A stretch of DNA of 64,000 nt, taken from Salinigranum salinum (GTDB lineage Archaea; Halobacteriota; Halobacteria; Halobacteriales; Haloferacaceae). The stretch is from positions 496,001 through 560,000 of the forward strand of contig NZ_VTOJ01000001.1 of NCBI RefSeq assembly GCF_009176545.1, read 5' to 3'. Below are positions 49,357 to 57,920 of this stretch, in pieces. Each line of letters starts with the position of its first letter. The first letter of the stretch is position 1. A model generated the notes under the pieces. That model was given only the letters and a program-made list of their open reading frames with translations, did no database searches and was not told the origin of the DNA. The translations under genes were made by a program, and so were the position numbers.

Positions 49357-50226
49357 CTACCGTTCCTGTGTGCTATTGTGTCGCGTCGCCGGACCGCCGT
49401 CACTGTCTCGGATGTCTTCCACGGGGCCGCCGTCGAGTCCGTCGCGGATGTGCCCCGCGACCCGAGCACGGACGAGTCCGTCGACGACCCGGTCGTCGAA
49501 CAGCGCCTTCGACCGCGCTGCCGCCTCGTCGTCGACCGAAAACGACAGCTCGGGGTAGTCGACGGCGGTGAGCACGAGCGGTTCGGCGGGCGCGGGTGGG
49601 ATCCCGTCCGGCCCGGCGAGCGGTGTCGGGATCAGGGCCCGCTCGACGGTCGCGAGCGGCTCGCCCTCGCCGACGGCGTGGACGAGTGAGACGGCCCGGC
49701 GGACCAGCTGGCGGGCGAACCCACCGGCGACGAACCGGACCACGAGAAACGCCCCCTCTCGCTCGACCATCGCGCGCAGTTCCCGGAGCGTCCCCTCGTC
49801 GTCGGGGGTGAGGTTGGCGAAGTCGTGTTCGCCGCAGAGCGCCGCCACCGCGGCGGCGACGCGGCCGTCGTCGGCGTCCGGTGCGTGCAGGTAGTAGGTG
49901 TACGTCCGGCTGGCGGCGTCGTGCGTCGCGTGGAACCCCGCTCCGGTGTCGGCGCGAGCCCACGCCCGAACCTCGGCCGGGAGTTCGCTGTTCAGCGCGG
50001 CCGGCGAACACCACGCGGGACAGCGGAACCCGACCGTCTGTGCGAGCGCCGAGACGCCCGCGTCGGTCCGACCCGCCGCCGCGTAGCCGGGTGGGAGGTC
50101 GTCCTCTGCGGCGAGCCCGAGCGCCCTGATCGCGTCGAGGAGCGTCCCCTCGACGGTCGGGACCGTGGGCTGGCGCTGGAAGCCGTAGAACGACCGGCCG
50201 TCGTAGGCGATCCGGAACGCTCGCAT
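49357..50226 (-). CDS. truA: tRNA pseudouridine synthase A
   Basis: A 289-residue TruA that converts uridines 38-40 in the tRNA anticodon stem-loop to pseudouridine. Motifs are RIAYDGRSFYGFQRQP, AAGRTDAGVSALAQTVGF with the catalytic Asp, HATHDAASRTYTYYL and FVAGGFARQLVRRAVSLV. The start at ATG 50226 (MRAFRIAYDGRS) places the enzyme's first strand at the N-terminus. An in-frame ATG at 50388 would add a 54-residue acidic, Gly/Ser-rich extension, which is possible but not conserved-looking. It lies downstream of the universal stress protein on the same strand. Confidence 0.92.
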   Translation of the reverse strand: MRAFRIAYDGRSFYGFQRQPTVPTVEGTLLDAIRALGLAAEDDLPPGYAAAGRTDAGVSALAQTVGFRCPAWCSPAALNSELPAEVRAWARADTGAGFHATHDAASRTYTYYLHAPDADDGRVAAAVAALCGEHDFANLTPDDEGTLRELRAMVEREGAFLVVRFVAGGFARQLVRRAVSLVHAVGEGEPLATVERALIPTPLAGPDGIPPAPAEPLVLTAVDYPELSFSVDDEAAARSKALFDDRVVDGLVRARVAGHIRDGLDGGPVEDIRDSDGGPATRHNSTQER

Positions 50227-50452
50227 CCGGTCTTCTCCCCCGGAGGGGTCGTCGGTCGTGATCCGTGGCGTCCCGTCGCTTCCGCGGCCGCCGCTCTCGT
50301 CGGCGCTTCCAGGGGATCCGACGCCCCCAGAACCTTCGAACGCGTCGACCTCCACGGCTCCGTCGACGCTCCCGCCGTCTTCGGCCATCGGAGGACCCTT
50401 CTCGCGGCCGACACTTGAGTCCGCCGAGGCGCGTCAGATCACCGCCGGAGCG

Positions 50453-50956
50453 TCAGACCCCGCCCAGGGCGTCGCTCCCGCCATCGGTTTCGGTCTCGAC
50501 TTCGGCTTCGGCGTCGTCCGCGTCGGTTCGCTTCTCGCCCCGGACGGTCAGGACGGGCACCGCGCTGCTCCGGACGACACGCTCCGTCACACTGCCGAGC
50601 AGGAACCGCTGGACGCCGTGTCTCCCGTGCGTTCCCATCACGACGAGGTCGATGCCGTGTTCGTCGGCGTAGTCGGTGATGACCTCGTGAGGGTGGCCGT
50701 GGAGGACCGCCGTCTCGCAGTCGACGCCCGCGTCCGCCGCCGCGTTCGCCACGTCGCCGACGAGGGACGCGCCCTGCTCCTCGAAGCCGGCGAGGACCAC
50801 ATCGGAGTCGGCTCGCGCGGCGCGGAGCGCCTTGTCGTCGATGACGTAGATGGCGTGGAGCGTCGCGTCGTACGCCGCCGCGAGGCCGATGGCGTGTTCG
50901 CGGGCGGCCTCGCTCGGGGCGCTGCCGTCGGTGGGGAGGAGTATCGTCTCGTACAT
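50453..50956 (-). CDS. Universal stress protein (UspA family, ATP-binding type)
   Basis: A 167-residue UspA-fold protein. It starts MYETILLPTDGSAPSEAARE at 50956 and ends with the ATP-binding loop GTHGRHGVQRFLLGSVTERV (G-x2-G-x9-G-S) and AVPVLTVR, so nucleotide binding is likely. A 25-residue acidic tail follows. Its promoter region contains a 24-bp tandem repeat array between 51021 and 51150. It lies between TruA and HisRS on the same strand. The specific stress response is unknown. Confidence 0.9.
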   Translation of the reverse strand: MYETILLPTDGSAPSEAAREHAIGLAAAYDATLHAIYVIDDKALRAARADSDVVLAGFEEQGASLVGDVANAAADAGVDCETAVLHGHPHEVITDYADEHGIDLVVMGTHGRHGVQRFLLGSVTERVVRSSAVPVLTVRGEKRTDADDAEAEVETETDGGSDALGGV

Positions 50957-51020
50957 GTTGACGGGGACGACCGCGGAGGTGTTAAACACCCGCGCCGGTT
51001 CCCCCGCGATGAGACCGGGG

Positions 51021-51150
51021 TCGGTGTCGATCGTGTGGCCGAGGTCGGTGTCGATCGTGTGGCCGAGGTCGGTGTCGATCGTGTGGCCGAGGTCGGTGTC
51101 GATCGTGTGGCCGAGGTCGGTGTCGATCGTGTGGCCGAGGTCGGTGTCGA
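51021..51150. repeat. 24-bp tandem repeat array upstream of the stress-protein gene
   Basis: Five complete, identical 24-base units (TCGGTGTCGATCGTGTGGCC + GAGG) and ten bases of a sixth lie between HisRS and the universal stress protein, ending 64 bases before the latter's start. The 287-bp gap holds no other gene. Read on the minus strand it would encode DTDLGHTI repeats in frame with the stress protein, but no start codon makes that likely. Each unit contains CGATCG, a small palindrome. Confidence 0.9.
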
Positions 51151-51243
51151 CCGCCACGGCGTCCGCCCGTGCGTGCCCGTCGGACCGACACCATCGGGCG
51201 ACGTCGCCGGGGTCGGATCTGCAGCCGACTCGTCCCGTCTCCG

Positions 51244-52542
51244 TCAGGCGAAGTCGTCGTAGCCGGGCGCGTCGCGGTCGCCCGGGAAGTCGTCGACGGG
51301 CGCGGTCGTCTGCTCGCCGGTCGCCATCTCCTTCAGTGTCACCTCGTCGTTCGCGAGGTCCTGTTCCCCCACGACGACGACCGTCCGGGCGTTGATCGAG
51401 TCGGCGTACGACAGCTGCGAGCCGAACCCCCTGTCGGCGAGGTCGGTCTCGACGACGTGTCCCCGGTCGCGGAGGTCGCGGGCGATCCGCGCGGCGACCT
51501 CGCGGGTGTCGCCCACGGTGAGGACGTAGTAGTCCGTCGCGAGCTCCTCGGCGGGCCAGACGCCGGCCCGCTCGCAGAGCAACTGGAGCGTCGCGTCGCC
51601 GAGTGCCACGCCCACCGCGGGCGTCGGCTGGCCGCCGAACGACTCGATGAGGTCGTCGTAGCGGCCCCCGCCGAACACCGCCCTCGAAACCGAGCCGGTG
51701 GTGTCGAAACACTCGAAGACGACGCCGGTGTAGTAGTCCAGCCCCCGCGCCGTCTCCAGCGAGAGGGTACAGTACTCGCGAACGCCGAGGTCCTCGGTCG
51801 CGTCAAGGACGGCCCGGAGGTTCCCGACCGCGGCCTCGACCCGGTCGGTCCCCGCGAATTCGACGAGGGCGTCGAGGTCCTCTGCCGAGAGCAGGTCGTC
51901 GAACTCTCGAGCCTGATCGTAGCTCAGCCCCGCCTCGTGGAGGAGGTCGTAGTACTCGTTCCGCTCGACCTTCGCGCTCTTGTCCACGGCGCGGATGGCC
52001 TCGCGCACGTGAACGCTTTCGTCGAACGACTCCAGGAGGCCACCGAGGATGTCGCGGTGGGAGACCCGGAACTCGAACTCGTCGGCCGACAGCCCGAGGC
52101 CGGTGAGCGCGTCGGCGGCCACCGCGAGGATTTCGGCGTCGGCCTCCGGTTCCGCGGAGCCGAAGACGTCGACGTTCGTCTGGTAGAACTCGCGGAAACG
52201 ACCCTGCTGGACCTGCTCGTACCGCCAGAACGGTCGCGTCGAGGTCCACTTGATCGGCTTCGACAGCTCCTGTCCGCGGGCGACGACCATCCGCGCCACC
52301 GTCGGGGTGAGCTCGGGAGTGAGCGCCACGTCGCGTCCGCCCTTGTCCTCGAACGTGTACAGTTCGTCGACGATCTCCTCGCCGCTCTTGTCGACATACA
52401 TCCGCGTCCGCTCCAGCGCCGGCGTCCCCACCTCGCGGAAGCCGTAGCGGGCGGCCGCGTCCTCGACGGTGTCGAGTACCTCCCGCCGGGCGGCCATCTC
52501 CCCGGGGTAGAAGTCACGAAACCCCTTGAGTCGGTCGTACAT
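51244..52542 (-). CDS. hisS: Histidine-tRNA ligase
   Basis: A 432-residue class II HisRS that charges tRNA-His. Motif 1 is in the helix near VGTPALERTRMYVDKSGEEI, motif 2 is WTSTRPFWRYEQVQQGRFRE, and the His-specific signature RGLDYYTGVVFECFD lies about residue 278; motif 3 is VFGGGRYDDLIESFGGQPTP. The C-terminal anticodon-binding domain begins DYYVLTVGDTREVAARIARD. Start ATG 52542 (MYDRLKGFRDFYPGEM). Confidence 0.95.
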   Translation of the reverse strand: MYDRLKGFRDFYPGEMAARREVLDTVEDAAARYGFREVGTPALERTRMYVDKSGEEIVDELYTFEDKGGRDVALTPELTPTVARMVVARGQELSKPIKWTSTRPFWRYEQVQQGRFREFYQTNVDVFGSAEPEADAEILAVAADALTGLGLSADEFEFRVSHRDILGGLLESFDESVHVREAIRAVDKSAKVERNEYYDLLHEAGLSYDQAREFDDLLSAEDLDALVEFAGTDRVEAAVGNLRAVLDATEDLGVREYCTLSLETARGLDYYTGVVFECFDTTGSVSRAVFGGGRYDDLIESFGGQPTPAVGVALGDATLQLLCERAGVWPAEELATDYYVLTVGDTREVAARIARDLRDRGHVVETDLADRGFGSQLSYADSINARTVVVVGEQDLANDEVTLKEMATGEQTTAPVDDFPGDRDAPGYDDFA

Positions 52543-53109
52543 GGCCGGAAGTTTGCGAGGCGGGCTTGAAAGCTTTCACATCCCGCTCGTTCGCGTTCTG
52601 CGTGCGGACGTGTGACACTCGTTCGCGCCCGGTGCGTGGTTGTGCGACGTTCGCTCGCGTTCGGTGTGACGGCGTCCGACTTGGTTGGGCACGACTCGCG
52701 GAGTCCGGTGGGCACGTCCAACAGTGAGACACAGTGAGCACGTCCGACAGCACGACGACCGCACGACGCACGGGCGCGGTGACGCCACAGACCTCCCCAG
52801 CCGACTCCCTCACTCACTGCGTTCGCTCGATCGTCCCTCGCGCGTGTCGCGGACGGAGCCGCGACCGTCACGCGCCACCGCATCCCGTCTCGTGTGCTCG
52901 GTTCGCCCGTTCGCGGCTTCGGCTTCCACGACGGCGTACGAGATCTTCGGGAGGGGACTGAACGGGTTTCTCGTCGTAGAGGCTGTCACTGGTACCGTTC
53001 TCGTGTTCCCGACCGACACCCGGTCACGATTCAGAGACGCGTACACGCACTGTCCCACTCGGCGCACGACTGTCCTCCCGTGTCACCACAGACACCCGTC
53101 CTCCGACCT
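52543..53109. other. Intergenic stretch, no gene seen
   Basis: About 570 bases between HisRS and the EamA transporter. CGTTCGCG/GTTCGCTCG motifs recur irregularly near 52590-52670. The HisRS promoter lies at its left end (AAGCTTTCA near 52570). A minus-strand frame at 52810-53067 and a plus-strand frame across 52685-53476 both have shadow-like composition. No RNA is recognised. Confidence 0.5.
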
Positions 53110-53991
53110 TCACAGCGCGATGAGACCCACGCCACAGACCGCCAGCGCGGCGGCGACGAGTCTGGTCGCGAACGCGCGTTCCCGAAGCACGATCCCCCCG
53201 AGCACCACCGCGACGATGGCCTGCGTGTTGATGATGGGCGAGGCGATGCTCGCCGCCACCTGCTGGAACGCGAGTGAGGTGACGTGCTCGCCCAGGGCGA
53301 CGCCCCCGCCGGCGGCGACGAACTTCGGAAGGTCCTCGCGCACGGGCACCCACTCGCGGAGTGCCAGGGGGAGAACGACGACGAGCACGCCGACGAGGAG
53401 CGTCGGCACCCAGAGTTCGGGCTGGAGACCGAGTTCTTGGAGGGCGAGTCGCTTGCCCACATCGCTGACGCCGTAACACGCGGCGCTCAGGAGCGCGAGC
53501 TGTGCAGGGCGGGCGGTCGCGGCCTTCCGAAGCGGGTCGAGGAGGCTCCCGGTGCGGTAGTTCGCGACGTAGACGGCGAGCGTGGCGACGACGACGCCGG
53601 CCACCTGGAGGGGCGTCAGCCGCTGGTGCAGGAACAGCACCTCGATCGGGAGGACGAAGACGGGGACGATCTTGTTGATGGGGGTGACGTACGACACCTC
53701 CCCTACGGAGAGCGCGCGGAGGAACAGCAGGAGCGCCGCCGCCGTCGCCAGGACGGTGCCGACGACCACCCCCGCCTCGCTCGCGCCGAACGCGCTGAAC
53801 GGGGAGAGCCCCACGGTCCGGACCCGCGAGGCGGCCAGGGGGAGATACCAGAGGATCGCGGCGGCGTTGACGACGACGGTCAGCACGGTCCCTGGGTAGC
53901 GTGCGAAGTAGCGTTTCAGGCCGAAGATGTACGTCCCCCAGACGAACGCGGCGACCACGGCGTAGGCGATGCCGGGCGAGACGAGAACCAT
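53110..53991 (-). CDS. EamA/DMT-superfamily transporter
   Basis: A 293-residue membrane protein with ten predicted helices arranged as two EamA repeats of five. The first repeat has GIAYAVVAAFVWGTYIFGLK and LRALSVGEVSYVTPINKIVP, and the second LLSAACYGVSDVGKRLALQE and QQVAASIASPIINTQAIVAV. These proteins export or import metabolites or amino acids; the substrate is not predictable. Start ATG 53991 (MVLVSPGIAYAVV). It stands alone downstream of the DUF7411 cluster. Confidence 0.9.
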   Translation of the reverse strand: MVLVSPGIAYAVVAAFVWGTYIFGLKRYFARYPGTVLTVVVNAAAILWYLPLAASRVRTVGLSPFSAFGASEAGVVVGTVLATAAALLLFLRALSVGEVSYVTPINKIVPVFVLPIEVLFLHQRLTPLQVAGVVVATLAVYVANYRTGSLLDPLRKAATARPAQLALLSAACYGVSDVGKRLALQELGLQPELWVPTLLVGVLVVVLPLALREWVPVREDLPKFVAAGGGVALGEHVTSLAFQQVAASIASPIINTQAIVAVVLGGIVLRERAFATRLVAAALAVCGVGLIAL

Positions 53992-54050
53992 CAGTGGCGC
54001 GTCTTCGGTCGGTGGCCAAAGACGTTCGGGTTCGTCACGGGCGGCCGGTG

Positions 54051-54647
54051 CTACCGCTCTTTCAGCCCGCGAACGCGCGTCTGGGTGTGGTCCGGGAACA
54101 CCTCACTCACCGCGGCGTCGCCGTGGACCTCGGCGAGCAGCGCGCGGAGTTCCGACTCGTAGTCGGCTTTCGGCACCGCCGCGCTGGGCCCCGACTCGAC
54201 GTCGAGCCGGCGTTCGACGAGCCGGTCGATCGCGCGGCGTCCGAACCCCGACAGCGGCGAGAGGTAGTCGACGTCGTAGCGGTCCTCGAGCGACTGTGCT
54301 TGCGCGCGCGAGACGGTCGGGACCCGGTCGTCGCGGCGGGTCCCGTCGGCGATCGCGGTGACGTCCAGCTCGGCCACCCGCTCCAGTGCGTGGATGTGGA
54401 CCCGCTGGATCCCGTTCCGGGGGTAGCCGTCGTCGTAGATGCGGTCGACGGCCTCCCGCGCGACGTCGGGGTCGAGTTCGACGCGCTCGAAGCCGTAGCC
54501 GAGCGCACGGGCGGCCTCGCGGGCGTGACGCCAGTCCTCCGTGACGCCGAAACAGGCGGTCACGAGCGTCACATCGTAGAACGAGTCGAGTAGGAGCGCG
54601 GCCAGCGTGGAGTCCTTCCCGCCGCTGTACAACAGGGCGAGCTCCAT
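54051..54647 (-). CDS. N-type ATP pyrophosphatase-fold protein (DUF7411-like)
   Basis: A 198-residue PP-loop ATP pyrophosphatase. The PP-loop is LLYSGGKDSTLAAL at the very N-terminus, followed by YDVTLVTACFGVTEDWRHAR and, later, VTAIADGTRRDDRVPTVSRA, where the TRRDDR loop may bind the acceptor. Such domains adenylate a carbonyl in RNA modification, diphthamide formation or related reactions; which one here is unknown. Its ATG at 54647 shares one base with the stop of the PDCD5-like gene, so the cluster S19e-PDCD5-this gene is coupled, suggesting a translation-related role. Confidence 0.8.
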   Translation of the reverse strand: MELALLYSGGKDSTLAALLLDSFYDVTLVTACFGVTEDWRHAREAARALGYGFERVELDPDVAREAVDRIYDDGYPRNGIQRVHIHALERVAELDVTAIADGTRRDDRVPTVSRAQAQSLEDRYDVDYLSPLSGFGRRAIDRLVERRLDVESGPSAAVPKADYESELRALLAEVHGDAAVSEVFPDHTQTRVRGLKER

Positions 54648-55015
54648 CACCGGCGTCGGATGTCGAAGCTCTTCGAGTCGGGCTGCATCTCCTTCAGGAG
54701 GTTCTTCATCTGTTCCTCGTCGATGCGCTGCTGGAGTCGACCGCTCTGGGCGAGGGCGACCAGCTGGCGCTCGACCTGGTCGGCGAAGTCGGGCTTCGAC
54801 ATCTGGACCGCGTTGAGCCGCTGGCGCGCCCCGTCGGTGAGGTGCTGTTTGAGCAGGGCCTGCTTCTGCGCCTCCGCCTGTTCCTGGGCGGCCTGTTGCG
54901 CCTCCTCGTCGACGGCCCCCTGACCCTGGCCGCCGCCCTGCTGCTGCTCTCGGAGTTCCTGCATCTTCTTCTCGCGGAGCTCTTCGAGCCGGTCGTCGTC
55001 TGGACTGCCACTCAT
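54647..55015 (-). CDS. DNA-binding protein of the PDCD5 family
   Basis: A 122-residue archaeal PDCD5/TFAR19 homologue. After an acidic and Gln-rich helical N-terminus ([20 protein letters not shown]), the folded core reads [40 protein letters not shown] and [13 protein letters not shown], the standard PDCD5 triple-helix bundle. Archaeal members bind DNA or the ribosome; the exact role is open. It lies directly downstream of ribosomal protein S19e, as is usual in archaea. Confidence 0.92.
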   Translation of the reverse strand: MSGSPDDDRLEELREKKMQELREQQQGGGQGQGAVDEEAQQAAQEQAEAQKQALLKQHLTDGARQRLNAVQMSKPDFADQVERQLVALAQSGRLQQRIDEEQMKNLLKEMQPDSKSFDIRRR

Positions 55016-55108
55016 ACGCTCGTGTTCGCGGTAGCGACAAAAAACCGTTACGGACCCCTCAGCTCGCGTGTTCTCTCCCCGGTCCGACGAAACCGGCGGA
55101 CGCGACGT

Positions 55109-55564
55109 TCAGGCGTACCGTTCGAGGTCGGGACGGTCCAGCGAGCCGAGCACGTCGCCGGCGACGGAGTCGAGGAAGCTCTGCCCCTCGGGCGTGATGC
55201 GGCGTCCCTCGCCCTTGACCGTCGTCACCAGCCCCTCTTCTTCGAGCTGCTGGAGGGCGACGCGGATGATCTTCTTCGACCCGTCCGACTTACTCGCCTT
55301 CGCGACGCGATAGCGGCTCGAGCCGCGCTTCTTTCCGCCGTACTCCGTCGCCAGCCGGTCGATACCCGTCGGCCCGTCCATCGCGATCTTCCGGAGGAGC
55401 GACGCCGCACGGACGTACCAGAAGTCGTCCTGTTGTGGCGGGAGCTCCCGGCCCGATCCGCTCTTCGTGAAGTTCGCCCACTCGGGCGGCTCGATCCGGT
55501 CTTCGAGTTCCGCGGCGACCGCCTCGATGAGGGCGTCTGCCGGGACGTCGTAGAGGGTTACCAT
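55109..55564 (-). CDS. rps19e: Small ribosomal subunit protein eS19
   Basis: A 151-residue S19e of the 30S subunit, present in archaea and eukaryotes only. The family pattern is complete: TLYDVPADALIEAVAAELED, EPPEWANFTKSGSGRELPPQ, DDFWYVRAASLLRKIAMDGP, RLATEYGGKKRGSSRY and KKIIRVALQQLEEEGLVTTV. Start ATG 55564. It heads the S19e-PDCD5-DUF7411 cluster. Confidence 0.95.
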   Translation of the reverse strand: MVTLYDVPADALIEAVAAELEDRIEPPEWANFTKSGSGRELPPQQDDFWYVRAASLLRKIAMDGPTGIDRLATEYGGKKRGSSRYRVAKASKSDGSKKIIRVALQQLEEEGLVTTVKGEGRRITPEGQSFLDSVAGDVLGSLDRPDLERYA

Positions 55565-55769
55565 GGGCAGTAGTTCCCGAGGACGGCGTTTAAACCCATC
55601 GTATCAGACCGATGGTGTGGGCGTCTCACACGCCCCCTGAGCCGCCTGCGGCGGTTTTAGGGAGGTTCCGGCTTCGAGCGCTGTGTGTCGTGACCGTCCG
55701 CCGCGCTTTCGGATTCGTGCGCGTTCGTGCCGGCCGCGCTCGGCGTCTCGGACGCGGCTCGGCGGCGAC

Positions 55770-56795
55770 TCAGAACCGACTCCCCATGCCGGTCGTCCCG
55801 AGCACGGTCCCGCCGAGCACGACCGGCGTCCAGTAGACGAACCCTCGAAAGAGCACCACGCCCGCGGTCGCGATCTTGAAGCCGACGGCCGGCGAGGCGG
55901 CGGCGATGAGGATGGCGAGCGTCCACTCGATCCCGCCGGCACCCCCCGGAAGCGGCGTGACGCCCGCGATCGCGCCGATGGGGACGACGAACAGCGCGAT
56001 GGAGAACGCGATGGGCTCGCCGATGGCGACGAACGCGAACCAGAGCGCGACCATCTGGAACCCCCAGCCGACGGCGGAGAGCACGAGCGCGATAGCCAGC
56101 CCTCGGGGGTTCGTCGCGATGCGCTCGATGGCGCGGAAGAAGCCCGTGATGCGCTGTTCGAGCCCCTCGGCGGTCGGGACCGACACCCGCGGAACCACGC
56201 GGGCGACCGCACGGATGAGCGGGATGAGCGCGTCGACGATCCGGTGTTCGAGTTCGTACCGGCGGGTCCAGCCGACGTAGACGAGCGAGGGCACCACGAG
56301 GGCGAGGATGCCGACGGCACCGATGGCGAACTCCAGCCGCCGGCCGAGCGTCACCTCCGTGGCGTAGTAGCCCGCGCCGACGAGCGCGATGGTGATCGAC
56401 GGGACGAAGTTGAGCGTGTCGACGCTGGCGATGGCGGCCAGTCCAGTCTCGTACTCGGCGTCGGTTGTGCGGTTGATGAGGAGCGCCGTGACGGGTTCGC
56501 CACCGGCCTGCCCGAACGGCGTGATGTTGTTCGAGAACATCGCCCCGCTGAACACCAAGAACGACCGCACTCGCGAGAGTTCGACGCCGAGGACGCCGAG
56601 GACGGTCCTGAGCGCGCCCCCCCACGCGGCGAGCCACCCCAGCGTCGCGAGGAGGACCAGCCCCACGTAGCGCGAGTCCGCCGTCGTGAGCTGCGTAACG
56701 AGGTCGTCGACGCCTGCGGTGTAGAACAGTACGGCGAACACCGCGAGGGTCGCCGCGAACCCGACAAGGGTCGCACGGAGGTTCTCGCGGCCCAT
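55770..56795 (-). CDS. UPF0104 / lysylphosphatidylglycerol synthase-type membrane protein
   Basis: A 341-residue integral membrane protein with about eight helices. The family signature is FLVFSGAMFSNNITPFGQAG followed by GEPVTALLINRTTD, and later FSIALFVVPIGAIAGVTPLP then GGAGGIEWTLAILIAAAS. Archaeal members lack the cytosolic synthase domain of MprF and probably flip or transport lipids or polyprenyl-linked sugars. Start ATG 56795 (MGRENLRATLVGF). Divergent from thiamine-phosphate kinase. Confidence 0.88.
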   Translation of the reverse strand: MGRENLRATLVGFAATLAVFAVLFYTAGVDDLVTQLTTADSRYVGLVLLATLGWLAAWGGALRTVLGVLGVELSRVRSFLVFSGAMFSNNITPFGQAGGEPVTALLINRTTDAEYETGLAAIASVDTLNFVPSITIALVGAGYYATEVTLGRRLEFAIGAVGILALVVPSLVYVGWTRRYELEHRIVDALIPLIRAVARVVPRVSVPTAEGLEQRITGFFRAIERIATNPRGLAIALVLSAVGWGFQMVALWFAFVAIGEPIAFSIALFVVPIGAIAGVTPLPGGAGGIEWTLAILIAAASPAVGFKIATAGVVLFRGFVYWTPVVLGGTVLGTTGMGSRF

Positions 56796-56921
56796 ACCGG
56801 CGCGTGGTGGAGCGAGTGTATTAAGGCTCCGAAAGCGACCGTCGGGAGCGACTCCGAACGCGACCGGCGACTGCCACGAGCGGAAGGGAACCTTTTCGAC
56901 GGCGGCCCTCCCGGTGGGGAC

Positions 56922-57815
56922 ATGGACGAGCGGACCGCGCTGCGGATGCTCGCCGACGTGCTCCCCGTCGCCGGGGACGACGCCGCCGTCGTCGACGACC
57001 TGGTCGTGACGACGGACATGCTCCACGAGACGACGGACTTCCCGACGGGGACGACCCGGTACACGGCCGGCTGGCGCGCCGTCGGGGCGTCGCTCTCCGA
57101 CGTGGCGGCCATGGGCGTCCCGGCGACGGCAGCCGTCGCCGCCTACGCCGCCCCGCAGTTCGACGAGGACGAACTCACCGCCTTCGTCCACGGGGCACGC
57201 GACGTCGCCGAGCGCGTCGACGCCACGTACGTCGGCGGGGACCTCGACCAGCACGAGGAGTTCACGACCGCCACCACCGCCATCGGTCGTGTCGGAGAGA
57301 CGGTGCCGGTACTGCGGTCGGGAGCCCGTCCGGGCGAGGTGGTCTGTGTCACCGGAACGCTCGGTCGCAGTGCCGCTGGCGTCCGGGCGTTCGAACACGA
57401 CGACGCCGACCGGGGCAACGAGCTGTTCCAGTTCGTTCCCAGAGTCCAGGAAGGGACGCGGCTCGCCGCGCACGCGACCGCGATGATGGACTCGAGCGAC
57501 GGGCTCGCCCGGTCGCTCCACCAGCTGGCCGACGCCTCCGACTGCGGGTTCGTGGTCGACGCCGATCGGATCCCGGCTCACGACGCTCTCGCCACGTACG
57601 CCGATCCGGCCGACGTGTGGGACCTGACCGTCGCCTTCGGCGAGGACTTCGAACTCGTCTGTACCCTGTCCCCGTCGGCCCTCGCCGAGGCGCAGGCCGC
57701 ACTCGACGCGTTCGGCACCTCGCTGACGGTCGTCGGCGACGTCGTCGAGTGCGACGCGGGGATCACGGTCGACGGCGAGCCGCTCCCCGACCGTGGATAC
57801 ACTCACGGCCAGTGA
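56922..57815 (+). CDS. thiL: Thiamine-monophosphate kinase
   Basis: A 297-residue ThiL that phosphorylates thiamine monophosphate to thiamine diphosphate. Motifs of the PurM-like fold are GDDAAVVDDLVVTTDMLHET, GWRAVGASLSDVAAMGVPAT, DATYVGGDLDQHEEFTTATT and MMDSSDGLARSLHQLADASD, followed by AFGEDFELVCTLS. Start ATG 56922 (MDERTALRMLADVL), after GGTGGGGAC that may act as a weak ribosome binding site. It is somewhat shorter than bacterial ThiL, as usual in haloarchaea. Confidence 0.92.
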   Translation: MDERTALRMLADVLPVAGDDAAVVDDLVVTTDMLHETTDFPTGTTRYTAGWRAVGASLSDVAAMGVPATAAVAAYAAPQFDEDELTAFVHGARDVAERVDATYVGGDLDQHEEFTTATTAIGRVGETVPVLRSGARPGEVVCVTGTLGRSAAGVRAFEHDDADRGNELFQFVPRVQEGTRLAAHATAMMDSSDGLARSLHQLADASDCGFVVDADRIPAHDALATYADPADVWDLTVAFGEDFELVCTLSPSALAEAQAALDAFGTSLTVVGDVVECDAGITVDGEPLPDRGYTHGQ

Positions 57816-57920
57816 GTGCGGGACGGCACGCACGGTGTGCGAATCGTGGCGGCCTGATCGGGGCCATATCCCCCGATTAATGGGTCGTTAACGCCGGATT
57901 TCTCGACGCACTTCCCGACG

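Noticed and set aside
50227..50388. 54-residue N-terminal extension of TruA
   Set aside because: It is Gly/Ser/Asp-rich with no conserved segment, and the TruA fold begins at the internal ATG 50226. The longer form is noted as possible but not preferred.
51021..51150. 24-bp repeats considered as a CRISPR array
   Set aside because: The units are contiguous without unique spacers, and no cas genes are present, so this is a plain tandem repeat.
50957..51712. N-terminal extension of the universal stress protein through the repeats (DTDLGHTI units)
   Set aside because: The frame is open but would require a start inside the HisRS gene. The ATG at 50956 gives the canonical UspA N-terminus.
52810..53067. 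Minus-strand 85-codon frame in the HisRS-EamA gap
   Set aside because: It has Arg/Ser/Thr-rich composition, no conserved motif and no promoter; judged a chance frame.
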